Source: Hyphomicrobiales bacterium | GTDB lineage: Bacteria; Pseudomonadota; Alphaproteobacteria; Rhizobiales; Phreatobacteraceae | Assembly (NCBI GenBank): GCA_017304475.1 | Contig: JAFKKV010000013.1 | Coordinates: 124,001-188,000 of the forward strand | Length of the DNA: 64,000 bases | Direction: 5' to 3' | Shown here: positions 33,752 through 42,691 of the stretch, piece by piece | Layout of the letters: each line of letters starts with the position of its first letter | Position numbering within the stretch: position 1 is the stretch's first letter | Made by a program: the position numbers and the translations under genes | The notes under the pieces: generated by a model | Told to the model about the DNA's origin: nothing | The model's database searches: none | Seen by the model: the letters and a program-made list of their open reading frames with translations, nothing else

Positions 33752-34171
33752 ATGGCCGACTCGTTGACTACGAATAACTACATCGAGCTCGCTGCCGATA
33801 TCGTCTCGGCTTATGTCAGCAATAACTCCGTGTCCACCACCGACCTTCCCAACCTGATCAACAGCGTTCATAGCGCTTTGACCAATATTTCCGCCGGCAA
33901 GATCGAAGTCCCGGCCGAACCGCTGAAGCCGGTCGTGCCCGTCAAGAAGTCCATCACCCCGGACTACATCGTCTGCCTCGAAGACGGCAAGAAGTTCAAG
34001 TCGCTGAAGCGCCACCTGCGCACGCAGTACAACCTCTCGCCGGAAGACTATCGCGAGAAGTGGGGCCTGCCGGCCGACTATCCGATGGTCGCACCGAATT
34101 ATGCCGCTGCCCGTTCGCAGCTCGCCAAGCAGATGGGCCTCGGTCAGCAGCGCCGCCGCAAGGGCCGCTGA
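33752..34171 (+). CDS. mucR: MucR/Ros-family zinc-finger-like transcriptional regulator
   Basis: A 139-residue DNA-binding protein that in this order represses exopolysaccharide, motility and cell-cycle genes, acting somewhat like H-NS. The N-terminal half oligomerises. The DNA-binding core lies at residues 74-113: [20 protein letters not shown] then [20 protein letters not shown]. Zinc ligands would be Cys75, Asp78, His88 and a final His, but position 92 is Gln and 93 Tyr, so the fourth ligand is absent. AGAGG lies rather far from the ATG. A strong terminator follows. Confidence 0.92.
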   Translation: MADSLTTNNYIELAADIVSAYVSNNSVSTTDLPNLINSVHSALTNISAGKIEVPAEPLKPVVPVKKSITPDYIVCLEDGKKFKSLKRHLRTQYNLSPEDYREKWGLPADYPMVAPNYAAARSQLAKQMGLGQQRRRKGR

Positions 34172-34199
34172 GCGCAAGCCGCCCGAACCGGAACGAACA

Positions 34200-34230
34200 C
34201 GCCGCGCGGCTGAACCGCGCGGCGTTTTTT
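34200..34230 (+). terminator. Intrinsic terminator of mucR
   Basis: CGCCGCGCGG-CTGAA-CCGCGCGGCG, a perfect 10-bp stem, is followed by six T residues. Confidence 0.92.
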
Positions 34231-34246
34231 CTTGCCGCAGTGGCCG

Positions 34247-35638
34247 TCAGGCGGCCAGGGCGTCGAGGATCCGCACCCAGCTGCGAATGCCCTTGTGGAA
34301 GCTCTTCAGGTCATATTTCTCGTTGGGCGAATGGACCCGGTCGTCATCCAGGCCGAAACCGACCAGCAGTGAATCGACGCCGAGCACATTCTTGAAATCG
34401 CCGACGATCGGGATCGATCCGCCCGAGCCGATGGTGACCGCCTTCTTGCCCCATTCGGCGGTGAGCGCCGCGCGGGCGCCGATCAGTGCCGGCATGGTCC
34501 AGGGCAGCTGGATGGCCGGGCTGGCCTTGTAGCTGATGAACTCGACCTTGCAGTCGGCCGGCAACTGGGCCCGCACGAAGGCGTGGAAGGCATCGCGCAC
34601 CTTGAGAGGGTCCTGCTGGCCGACCAGGCGGAACGAGATCTTCGCGGAAGCATGCGACGGGATCACCGTCTTGGTGCCCTCGCCGGTATAGCCGCCGATG
34701 ATGCCATTGGCATCGCAGGTTGGCCGCGACTGCACCATTTCGATCAGCAGCCGCCCCTTTTCGCCGATCGGCTCGCTGAGCCCGATGGGGCCGAGGAAGT
34801 CCGCGGCGTTCAGGCCGAGCGCCTCCCAATCGGCCTTGATGTCGGCGGGCAGTTCCGGAACTCCGTCATAGAAGCCCGGGATGGTGATGCGCCCCTGATC
34901 GTCGTGCAGCGAACCGATGATCTTGGAAAGGACATGGATCGGATTGCGCGCGGCGCCGCCGAACAGGCCGGAATGCAGGTCCCGGTCGGCGGCGGTCACC
35001 TTGACCTCTTCATAGACCAGCCCGCGCAGCGACGTGGTGATCGCCGGCGTCGCCGGGTCCCACATGCCGGTATCGCAGACCAGCGCGATATCGGCCTTCA
35101 GGTCCGCGGCATTGGCCTTGACGAAGTCGAACAGATGTTTCGAGCCGCTCTCTTCCTCGCCTTCGATCAACAGCGTCAGCCCCATGGGCAATGAACCGGT
35201 GACCTGTTTCCAGGCCCGGCACGCCTCCACGAAGGTCATGACCTGGCCCTTGTCGTCGCAGGCGCCGCGCGCGACGATCCGCTTGGCTCCATCGGGACCC
35301 GTCGCGATGCGCGGCTCGAAAGGTGGACTCTCCCAGAGATTGAGCGGATCGACTGGCTGCACGTCATAGTGGCCATAAAACAGTGCGTGCGGGCCGGCGA
35401 CGGCGGGGCTCTTCGCGACGACGGCGGGATGTCCGCCGGTCGGGCGCACATCGGCGGAAAAGCCGATCGTCCTCAGATCGGCCGCCAGCCATTCGGCCGC
35501 GGCGACGCAATCCCCGGCATAGGCGCTGTCGGTGGAGATGGATTTGATCCGCAACAGTTCGAAAAGCCGATCCAGGCTCTGATCAAGCGAATTGTCGACG
35601 GTCGCGAGCACCTGCTCGACGGGGCGGGATGAGGTCAT
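34247..35638 (-). CDS. M20-family dipeptidase/carboxypeptidase
   Basis: A 463-residue cytoplasmic metallopeptidase. The two-zinc site is visible: LFYGHYDVQPVDPLNLWESP (His, Asp), RGACDDKGQVMTFVEACRA (bridging Asp), and LIEGEEESGSKHLFDF (catalytic Glu-Glu). A dimerisation lid follows (ADRDLHSGLFGGAARNP). The C-terminal GSGGSIPIVGDFKNVLGVDS and NEKYDLKSFHKGIRSW complete the fold. It is probably a dipeptidase or carboxypeptidase of broad specificity, near the carnosinase/CNDP-like group. It stands alone and converges with mucR. Confidence 0.9.
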   Translation of the reverse strand: MTSSRPVEQVLATVDNSLDQSLDRLFELLRIKSISTDSAYAGDCVAAAEWLAADLRTIGFSADVRPTGGHPAVVAKSPAVAGPHALFYGHYDVQPVDPLNLWESPPFEPRIATGPDGAKRIVARGACDDKGQVMTFVEACRAWKQVTGSLPMGLTLLIEGEEESGSKHLFDFVKANAADLKADIALVCDTGMWDPATPAITTSLRGLVYEEVKVTAADRDLHSGLFGGAARNPIHVLSKIIGSLHDDQGRITIPGFYDGVPELPADIKADWEALGLNAADFLGPIGLSEPIGEKGRLLIEMVQSRPTCDANGIIGGYTGEGTKTVIPSHASAKISFRLVGQQDPLKVRDAFHAFVRAQLPADCKVEFISYKASPAIQLPWTMPALIGARAALTAEWGKKAVTIGSGGSIPIVGDFKNVLGVDSLLVGFGLDDDRVHSPNEKYDLKSFHKGIRSWVRILDALAA

Positions 35639-35767
35639 GGCGGGATTCCAGCATTGGCGGAGATCCCGACGCTAACAAGACCCGGCCGGTTTGGGAACGG
35701 GCCGGGATGGACCACCCGGGCCATGCCATGCCATGACAGGGCAGCCACCCGATGCGGGGCGTTGCCG

Positions 35768-36217
35768 TCAGGCCGCCGCGCGCCGGGCTGCGTCGCGCTC
35801 GCGGCCGAGCCGGCGGACCCGTTGCAACAGGGCCCCGACGCGGCGGTAGAGCACCCGCGCGGGCACCGTATCGCCGAGCACCGCGGCAAAACCGGCCGCC
35901 TGCGCGGCATGGTTCGAGATGGCCGCGGGCGACGCGGTCAGCAGCAGGCAAGGGATGGATGTGCTGAGGGCGTCCGTCGGCGGACGGGCCAGGCCCTGCT
36001 CGCTGCGCGAGAAATGCGCCGGAAGTTCCTCGTCATGAACAACGATAATATCGACCTTGCCGCCGGCTATGCGGGCCGCGAGGTCGAGCGCCGATGCCAC
36101 CACGCTGACATGGCTCATTCCAAGGTCCCGGAGGTCCTGGACGGCTCTGTCCGCCTCCGCTCCGGCCGTGCGCAGCAAAACGACCTGCGCCGCCTGGATC
36201 TGCTTCATCCCCGCCAT
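35768..36217 (-). CDS. Response-regulator receiver-like protein
   Basis: A 149-residue protein (ATG 36217; ATG 36208 possible) with a single receiver-like fold: QVVLLRTAGAEADRAVQDLR, then KVDIIVVHDEELPAHFSRSE, where the Asp of HDEELP aligns with the phospho-acceptor (D-x3-P), and SIPCLLLTASPAAISNHAAQ. The last part, VLYRRVGALLQRVRRLGRER, is the final helix with a basic tail. The acidic pair at the N-terminal strand of true receivers is not clear, so phosphorylation is uncertain. No kinase adjoins. Confidence 0.55.
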   Translation of the reverse strand: MAGMKQIQAAQVVLLRTAGAEADRAVQDLRDLGMSHVSVVASALDLAARIAGGKVDIIVVHDEELPAHFSRSEQGLARPPTDALSTSIPCLLLTASPAAISNHAAQAAGFAAVLGDTVPARVLYRRVGALLQRVRRLGRERDAARRAAA

Positions 36218-36371
36218 AGCCCCAATCCCGACATTCGCGCGGTCGCCGATGCAACTTATTGGATACAATACATGTTAATCGTCTTCCATACTAGCCTACG
36301 AGAGTCAGAAGACGGTGGATGTGTCACACCCGCGACAACCGGCCGCTGGCGGCCGGCAGCGGCTTTGCGCG

Positions 36372-37880
36372 TCAGCGCCGGAAACTGCCGAGCACCCCGC
36401 GGATGAGCGCGCGGCCGATCTGGGTTCCGACTGAACGTGCAATCGAGCCGGCGGCATTGCGGATGACCACCTCGCTCGTCGTCATGCGCGTACGCCCGCC
36501 CTTCCCGGCGGGCGCCGAACCGCCGCCCAGGATGCTGCCGAGAAGCCCGCCCAGGCCGCCGGCATCGGCCTCCTGCGGCGCCGGAGCCTGCTCGTCCTGG
36601 TGACGCTTCTGCAAGACCTCGAAGGCCGACTCGCGATCGACGACTTCGTCATATTTACCCTTCATCGGGCTCTGGTTGATGATCTGGCGGCGCTCCTCGA
36701 CGGTGACCGGCCCGATGCGCGCGGTCGGCGGTGCGATCAGCGTGCGCTGGACCATGGACGGCACGCCATTGCCCTCGAGCGTGGAGACCAGCGCCTCGCC
36801 CTTGCCGAGCTGGGTGATGACCTCTTCGGTATTGAGCTGGGGGTTCTGGCGGAAGGTGGTCGCGGCCGCCTTTACCGCCTTCTGGTCGCGCGGTGTGAAA
36901 GCGCGCAACGCATGCTGCACGCGGTTGCCGAGCTGAGCCAGAATGGTGTCGGGCACGTCGAGCGGGTTCTGCGTGACGAAATAGATGCCGACGCCCTTCG
37001 ACCGGATCAGGCGCACCACCTGCTCGATCTTCTCGATCAGCGCCTTGGGCGCGTCGTTGAACAGGAGATGGGCCTCGTCGAAGAAGAAGACCAGCTTCGG
37101 CTTGTCGACGTCGCCGACCTCCGGAAGCTCCTGGAACAGTTCCGACATCAGCCAGAGCAGGAAGGTCGCGTAGAGCTGCGGACTGCCCATCAGCTTGTCG
37201 GCGGCGAGCAGGTTGATCGTGCCGCGACCATCGCGGTCGGTCCGCATCAGGTCTTTCAGGATCAGCGCGGGCTCGCCGAAGAACTGCGCGCCACCCTGGT
37301 TTTCCAGCGTCAGGAGCTGGCGTTGAATGGCGCCGACCGATTGCGCCGAGACATTGCCATAGGCCGCGCGCAGCTCGTTCTGCAATTCCTTGTTGGAGCC
37401 GAGTTCGGCGAGCATCGCGCGCAGATCTTTCAGATCCAGCAGCAGGAGCCCTTTCTCGTCGGCATAACGGAACAGGATATTGACCACGCCCTGCTGGGTA
37501 TCGTTCAGATCCATCAGGCGCGACAACAGCAGCGGCCCCATCTCCGAAATGGTCGCGCGGATCGGATGGCCCTGCTCGCCGAACAGGTCCCAGAACACCA
37601 CCGGAAACTGCGCGGGCGCCCATGGCATGTCGACCTGCTTGGCGCGGTCGACGATGAAGGGCTTGGACTCGCCCATGGCGGCGACGCCGGACAGGTCGCC
37701 TTTGATGTCGGCGGCGAAGACCGGCACGCCGGCATTGGAAAAGCCCTCGGCCAGCACCTGCAGCGTGACGGTCTTGCCAGTGCCGGTGGCACCGGTGATC
37801 AGGCCGTGGCGATTGCCGAACTTGAGGGCAAGCACTTCGGGCTTGGTGCTCTTGCCGATGAAGAGGCTGTCGTCGGCCAT
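36372..37880 (-). CDS. HerA/DUF853-type ATPase
   Basis: A 502-residue P-loop ATPase of the FtsK-HerA superfamily. Walker A is GLITGATGTGKTVTLQVLAE (residues about 27-40); Walker B is PKLVFFFDEAHLLFND. The region FVTQNPLDVPDTILAQLGNR is the sensor block, and the C-terminal GGLGGLLGSILGGGSAPAGK is a Gly-rich linker before a basic tail. HerA proteins translocate DNA, often with a nuclease, but this bacterial DUF853 group acts alone and has no proven role. ATG 37880 follows AGGAATGATCTC. No nuclease neighbour is seen. Confidence 0.9.
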   Translation of the reverse strand: MADDSLFIGKSTKPEVLALKFGNRHGLITGATGTGKTVTLQVLAEGFSNAGVPVFAADIKGDLSGVAAMGESKPFIVDRAKQVDMPWAPAQFPVVFWDLFGEQGHPIRATISEMGPLLLSRLMDLNDTQQGVVNILFRYADEKGLLLLDLKDLRAMLAELGSNKELQNELRAAYGNVSAQSVGAIQRQLLTLENQGGAQFFGEPALILKDLMRTDRDGRGTINLLAADKLMGSPQLYATFLLWLMSELFQELPEVGDVDKPKLVFFFDEAHLLFNDAPKALIEKIEQVVRLIRSKGVGIYFVTQNPLDVPDTILAQLGNRVQHALRAFTPRDQKAVKAAATTFRQNPQLNTEEVITQLGKGEALVSTLEGNGVPSMVQRTLIAPPTARIGPVTVEERRQIINQSPMKGKYDEVVDRESAFEVLQKRHQDEQAPAPQEADAGGLGGLLGSILGGGSAPAGKGGRTRMTTSEVVIRNAAGSIARSVGTQIGRALIRGVLGSFRR

Positions 37881-38157
37881 GAGATCATTCCTGGGCTGTT
37901 GCGCTGCATTGCGATGGTTGTAGCAATGCCCGGCGGCTGCCGCCAAGCATGATCACGCACGCACAAGCGCGGACGGCAAGCCGGCGGCACGCCCCTCCCG
38001 ACATGCCGTCACCTCAAGCACAAACCAAGACTGCGTCGGAAGCAGGGCAAACCGGCAGGTATCGGGGTGCTTTCCCCAAGCGGCGGCCGCGGCCTAAGCT
38101 TGCGGGCCGGCGGCCATGGCGATGCGTGGACCGCGCGTTCGAAGCGGAGGAGACACG

Positions 38158-38625
38158 ATGGACATCCGCCGGGCGACCGAAGCCGATGCAGCCGAGGCGG
38201 CGGAGGTGCTGCGGCGGTCCATCGCGGAGCTCTGCCGGGCCGACCACCATGACGACCCGGCGATCCTCACCGGCTGGCTCGCCAACAAGACCCCCGAAAC
38301 GGTCGCGGCCTGGATCGCCGATCCCGATACCGTCGTGATGGTCGCGGTCGACGCGACGGGCGCCATTGCCGGCGTCGGGGCGGCGGCGGGCTCGGGCGAA
38401 ATCACGCTCAATTATGTGTCCCCCGCGTTCCGCCTGCGCGGCATCAGCAGGGCCATGGTGGCGCGGCTGGAACAGCACCTCGCCGATCTCGGCCGCCGCC
38501 GCGCGGTCTTGACCAGCACGGCGACGGCCCATCGCTTCTATCTGAGCGCCGGTTATCTGGACGATGGGCCGCCGAAGCCGTGGCCCGGCGGCAGCATCCA
38601 TCCCATGGCCAAGGAACTGGGCTGA
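38158..38625 (+). CDS. GNAT-family N-acetyltransferase
   Basis: A 155-residue cytoplasmic enzyme. It starts MDIRRATEADAAEAAEVLRR with a GGAGG ribosome binding site 8 bases upstream. The acetyl-CoA-binding V-x-P-x-x-R-x-x-G block appears as YVSPAFRLRGISRAMVARLE (about residues 88-107), and the C-terminal TSTATAHRFYLSAGYLDDGP is the final strand. Acceptor substrate unknown. It converges with the amidase gene; the two stops lie inside a 7-bp inverted repeat (GGCTGAA/TTCAGCC, 38620-38650). Confidence 0.88.
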   Translation: MDIRRATEADAAEAAEVLRRSIAELCRADHHDDPAILTGWLANKTPETVAAWIADPDTVVMVAVDATGAIAGVGAAAGSGEITLNYVSPAFRLRGISRAMVARLEQHLADLGRRRAVLTSTATAHRFYLSAGYLDDGPPKPWPGGSIHPMAKELG

Positions 38626-38644
38626 ACCGGGCCTCGGCCGGGCT

Positions 38645-40063
38645 TCAGCCGCGGTCCCACAATTGCCGGACCAGCACGCCGGCCTTCTTCTCGATCGCGG
38701 CCGCCGCATCGAGGCAGAGATCCTCGCGGTAGCGCGAGCCGACGATCTGCACGCCGACCGGAACGCCCGCGTTGATGCCGACGGGGACGACGGCAGCCGG
38801 CAGCCCGAGCACGTTGATCGACGAGATGAAGCGGAGGTCGTTGTGGAACAGTTCCTTCACCCGCTTGTCACCGCCGAGATCCGCATTGGTTTCCGGCGTC
38901 CGCTTGACCGTGGTCGGCGTCAGCACCAGCGGATAGTCTTCCAGGAAGGTCATCCAGTTGCGGATATGGCGCGAGCGGTCGCTGATCGCCTTCATGTAGC
39001 CGGCCTGGTCGAGCTTGGTCGCCAAAGCCAGGAAACCGTCGAGCGACTTCTGGAAATCCGGGCCGGCGGTGGCGCGCATCTGCGTTTCCTGCAGAACCGC
39101 CAGCTCGGTCATGATCAGGTTGCACCAGAGCTGCCAGACCCCGCCGAGATCGGGCACTTCGACCTCGGTGACGTTGTAGCCGGCATCGCTCAGATGGTCG
39201 GCGGCCTTGCGGACCAGCGAAATCACGCCGCGATCGGTGTCCATGTCGCCGGGGATCTTGGCCAGCGCCACCTTGATCGGCCCTTTGAGCTTCGGCCCCT
39301 TCAGCGGCGCCGGCACCCACCAGGGGTCGCGCGGATCGCGCTGGGCCATGACTTCGAGGCCGAGGCGGACGTCGCGGATCTCGCGCGCCATCGGCCCCTG
39401 CGACGACATGAACTGCGCCATCAGCGGCCGTTCGGCCGTGGCACTGGGATTGAAGGCGGGGATGCGACCCTGGGTCGGCTTGATCGTCGCGATGCCATTG
39501 CACTGGGCCGGCCAGCGCAACGAGCCGCCGATGTCATTGCCGTGGGCAATGGTGCCGATGCCCATGGCGACCGAAGCGCCGGCACCGCCAGAAGACCCGC
39601 CGCAGGTGACGGCCGGGTCCCAGGGATTGAGGGTCAGCCCGTGAAGCGGATTGTCGGTAAAGCCGCGCATCGAGAATTCGGGCGTGTTGGTCAGCCCGAG
39701 AATGACGGCGCCCGCCTTCTTCAGATTGCTGGTGACCGGCGAATCGCCCGGCGCGATATTGTCCTTGAACGCCACCACGCCGTTGGAATTGGCCTGCCCC
39801 TCGACATCGATATTGATCTTGATGGTCACGGGAACGCCGTGCAGCGGACCGACATCCTTGTTCTTGGCGAGCGCCTTGTCGGCGGCCTTGGCGGCCTTGA
39901 TCGCCTCCTTGCTCAGATCGACGACGACGGCATTGATCGCAGGATTGGCCTCGTGAAGGCGGGCGACATGGGCGCGCACCACCTCTTCCGAGCTGACCTT
40001 GCCCTTTTTGATCGCCGCCGCGGTTTCCACGGCGGACCATTGCCAGATCGGTGTTTTCGCCAC
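38645..40063 (-). CDS. Amidase (amidase-signature family)
   Basis: A 472-residue hydrolase with a Ser-cisSer-Lys triad: Lys in HGVPVTIKINIDVEG (about residue 82), cis-Ser and Ser in CGGSSGGAGASVAMGIGTIA HG-type glycine-rich signature (about 153-175). The C-terminal INVLGLPAAVVPVGINAGVP is conserved across the family. The start is GTG 40063 with GGGGAAGAA upstream. It lies 162 bases after a Bug-type binding receptor gene on the same strand, which may bring in its substrate (inference). The amide hydrolysed is unknown. Confidence 0.9.
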   Translation of the reverse strand: MAKTPIWQWSAVETAAAIKKGKVSSEEVVRAHVARLHEANPAINAVVVDLSKEAIKAAKAADKALAKNKDVGPLHGVPVTIKINIDVEGQANSNGVVAFKDNIAPGDSPVTSNLKKAGAVILGLTNTPEFSMRGFTDNPLHGLTLNPWDPAVTCGGSSGGAGASVAMGIGTIAHGNDIGGSLRWPAQCNGIATIKPTQGRIPAFNPSATAERPLMAQFMSSQGPMAREIRDVRLGLEVMAQRDPRDPWWVPAPLKGPKLKGPIKVALAKIPGDMDTDRGVISLVRKAADHLSDAGYNVTEVEVPDLGGVWQLWCNLIMTELAVLQETQMRATAGPDFQKSLDGFLALATKLDQAGYMKAISDRSRHIRNWMTFLEDYPLVLTPTTVKRTPETNADLGGDKRVKELFHNDLRFISSINVLGLPAAVVPVGINAGVPVGVQIVGSRYREDLCLDAAAAIEKKAGVLVRQLWDRG

Positions 40064-40225
40064 GTTTCTTCCCCTATGCCAAATGCGGGCGAAACCGTAA
40101 CGGAGGCTGATCGCGAAAGTCGAGCCGCCTTGCCGGCAGGGGTCGCCTGCACGGCGCAGCGGTCTCGCCGCAGGTCGAAACGGCAAGCCGCCGCCTGCCG
40201 CCCCGTCGCCGACGCGGTTCGATCG

Positions 40226-41224
40226 TCAGTCGAGCTTGGTGCCGGACACCCTGACCAGCTCCTCCCAGAACGGGTTCTCGCTGCGAATGGTCTCCTTCAG
40301 CGCTGCAGGAGAAGGGTCGGTCACCGCCATCAGGCCGGCCGGCGTCATGCGCTCGCCATAACGTGGCGTGGCGACCGCCGCGATGATGGCCTTGTGATAG
40401 TCGGCGACGATGGCCTCGGGGGTGGCCGCCGGCACGACAATGGCAAACCAGGTCTGCATGTCGATATCGGCGAGCTTCAGGTCGGCGAATTCCTTCATGG
40501 CCGGCACATCGGGCAGGAAGGCTTGCCGCTCGGCGCTCGCCACCGCCAGCGCCTTGAACGTGCCGGCCGCGACATTGGGCAGCAGCGCCGCCATCGTGTC
40601 GAACATGAGGTCGATATTGCCCGACATCAGGTCGGCGATCGCCGGCGCGCCGCCGCGATAGGGCACATGAACCATGCCGGCGCCGCAGCGGGCATTGAGC
40701 AGGCCCAGCATCAGGTGCGAGGTCTGGCCGAGCCCGGACGAACCGAAATTGATCTTGCCGGGATTGGCCTTGCCCCAGGCGATCATGTCGCGGAAGGTTT
40801 TCCAGCCGCGCTCCTCGGCCTTCTTGGCGTTGACCACGCAAAGGATCGTGCCGGTGGCGATGCGCGAAATCGCGGTGAGATCCTTGTCGGGATTGTAGAG
40901 CATCCGCGAGAACAGATATTTGTTGGTGATCAGCGTCGAGGCGGTGGCGACACCGGCCGTCGTGCCGTCGGCCGGCGAGTTGGCGACATTGGCGATGCCC
41001 AGCATGGCGCCGGCGCCGCCGATATTCTCGACCACGACCCGCCCGCCGGTTGCAGGCCCCAGCGCGTCGGCCAGCAGCCGGCCGACGAGGTCCAGCGCGC
41101 CGCCGGCGAGAAACGGCACGACCAGGCGCTTCAGCGGGATGGTCTGGGCCATGGCATTTCCGGGGAGAAGGAACGGCGCGCCGAGCGCAGCCAGCCCGAT
41201 GGTACGGCGGGAGATTGCCATCAT
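40226..41224 (-). CDS. Bug/TctC-family periplasmic substrate-binding receptor (orphan)
   Basis: A 332-residue exported protein. A twin-arginine-like signal, AISRRTIGLAALGAPFLLPG then NAMA-Q, is cleaved around residue 26. The mature part has LVVPFLAGGALDLVGRLLAD, RVVVENIGGAGAMLGIANVA and MVHVPYRGGAPAIADLMSGN, hallmarks of Bug proteins, which bind carboxylates, amides or aromatic acids. No TctA or TctB genes accompany it here, so it may serve the TctAB encoded at 43940-45950 or act in sensing. Amidase follows on the same strand. Confidence 0.92.
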   Translation of the reverse strand: MMAISRRTIGLAALGAPFLLPGNAMAQTIPLKRLVVPFLAGGALDLVGRLLADALGPATGGRVVVENIGGAGAMLGIANVANSPADGTTAGVATASTLITNKYLFSRMLYNPDKDLTAISRIATGTILCVVNAKKAEERGWKTFRDMIAWGKANPGKINFGSSGLGQTSHLMLGLLNARCGAGMVHVPYRGGAPAIADLMSGNIDLMFDTMAALLPNVAAGTFKALAVASAERQAFLPDVPAMKEFADLKLADIDMQTWFAIVVPAATPEAIVADYHKAIIAAVATPRYGERMTPAGLMAVTDPSPAALKETIRSENPFWEELVRVSGTKLD

Positions 41225-41375
41225 ATGCCCTTGTGGTTTCCTGGATGCGACCCGGCTTGTTGGCCGCCGGGCGCGGGACGCTATCGCGACGCTGCCGCGA
41301 TCAACAAGGTTGCCGCATGAATGGCTGGCCGGCGTGGCGCGCGGACGGCAATGCCGGCTGGCCGCCGCACCGATC

Positions 41376-42359
41376 CTAAAGCCCGAGCGCCCCGGCGATC
41401 TCCTCGACCGCGACCATGGGGGCGAGCCGGCCGCTGGCCACCTCCGCCTCGAGCGCCGGCAGGCGTGCCTTGAGCACGGGGTCCCGCTTCAACCGACCGG
41501 TGACCCGCTCCTGCAGCATGGTCCACATCCATTTGACGCCCTGGGCGCGCCGCTTGGCGGCGAAATCGCCGGAGGCCTCGGTCTTCTGGCGGAACATGCC
41601 GATCTGCTCCCAGAGCGCATCGAGGCCCTGGTTGGCGAGGCCCGATATCATCAGCACCGGCGGCGACCAGACCCGCGATTTCGGCGCCATGATATGCAGC
41701 GCCGCGCGGTATTCGGCCGCCGCCGCCTTGGCCCGCTGCGCACCGTCGCCGTCGGCCTTGTTGACGGCAATGATGTCGGCAAGTTCGAGAATGCCCTTCT
41801 TGATGCCCTGCAGCTCGTCGCCGGCACCCGGCAGCATCAGCACCAGGAAGAGATCGGTCATGTCGGCGACCGCCGTCTCCGACTGGCCGACACCCACCGT
41901 CTCGACCAGGATGACATCGAAGCCGGCCGCCTCGCAGAGCAGCATGGTCTCGCGTGTCTTGGCTGCGACGCCGCCGAGCGTGCCGGAGGACGGCGAAGGC
42001 CTGACATAGGCCGCGGGATCGACGGCGAGCCGCGCCATGCGCGTCTTGTCGCCGAGGATCGAGCCGCCGGTGCGCGACGATGACGGGTCGACCGCCAGCA
42101 CGGCGACCCGATGGCCGGCTGCGGTCAGATTGGAGCCGAACGTGTCGATGGTGGTCGACTTGCCCGCGCCGGGCACGCCGGTAATGCCGATGCGAATGGC
42201 CCGCCCGGTCTCCGGCAGGAGACGCTGGACGAGTTCGCGGGCGAGCGCCTGGTGCTCCACCTTGGTGGATTCGACCAGCGTGATGGCGCGGGCGAGCACC
42301 GCGCGGTCGCCGGCGCGAATGGCTTGGCTCAGCTTTTCGAGGTCGAGAGGCGGACGCAT
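41376..42359 (-). CDS. meaB: Methylmalonyl-CoA mutase-associated GTPase MeaB
   Basis: A 327-residue G3E-family GTPase that loads and protects the B12-dependent mutase. Walker A is IGITGVPGAGKSTTIDTFGS, followed by VAVLAVDPSSSRTGGSILGD and ILVETVGVGQSETAVADMTD (switch and Walker B), and IIAVNKADGD (NKxD guanine specificity). ATG 42359 is chosen: a longer in-frame extension is Arg/Gly-rich with no homology. It lies on the same strand as, and 5 kb downstream from, the mutase subunit genes. ArgK-type membrane kinase is an old misnomer for this family. Confidence 0.94.
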   Translation of the reverse strand: MRPPLDLEKLSQAIRAGDRAVLARAITLVESTKVEHQALARELVQRLLPETGRAIRIGITGVPGAGKSTTIDTFGSNLTAAGHRVAVLAVDPSSSRTGGSILGDKTRMARLAVDPAAYVRPSPSSGTLGGVAAKTRETMLLCEAAGFDVILVETVGVGQSETAVADMTDLFLVLMLPGAGDELQGIKKGILELADIIAVNKADGDGAQRAKAAAAEYRAALHIMAPKSRVWSPPVLMISGLANQGLDALWEQIGMFRQKTEASGDFAAKRRAQGVKWMWTMLQERVTGRLKRDPVLKARLPALEAEVASGRLAPMVAVEEIAGALGL

Positions 42360-42691
42360 TATCGGGTGGTAACAAAGCGGCAGATTCGATGCGAGCGGAA
42401 TAGCCGCCGCAAAAAGGGCGCGCTGGCCGCCGCCCCCCGTCACGCCGTCTCGATATCCGCCATGCTGCCCGCCACGTCGCGCTGCAGGTCGGCCGACCGC
42501 CCGGCCAGCAAGCGCGACAGCCCCATCGCATCCCCCGGTGCAAGCCATCCGGCCGCCATTCAGCCCCATTCCCGCCACGGCCGGCCTTTAACCGCTCGTT
42601 GACGACGTCGGGCGCCTTGACCGTGTGTGATTAACCTTTCGGTAAGGCGTCGCGTCGTTTGTCGACCACGAACAAACCGAAGCCCGAGCCC
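42360..42691. other. Intergenic region, CtrA-like site only
   Basis: About 330 bases between divergent meaB and the DUF900 hydrolase gene. Open frames here lack ribosome binding sites and coherent protein sequence. The only notable motif is TTAA-N7-GTAA (42631-42645), a one-mismatch CtrA-like site about 50 bases before the hydrolase start. Confidence 0.45.

Noticed and set aside
38564-41320. A 918-codon open frame on the plus strand
   Set aside because: It is antisense to the amidase and Bug receptor genes, whose motifs and ribosome binding sites are clear. Its protein is rich in His, Arg, Gly and Asp with no recognisable domain, as expected of a GC-rich shadow frame.
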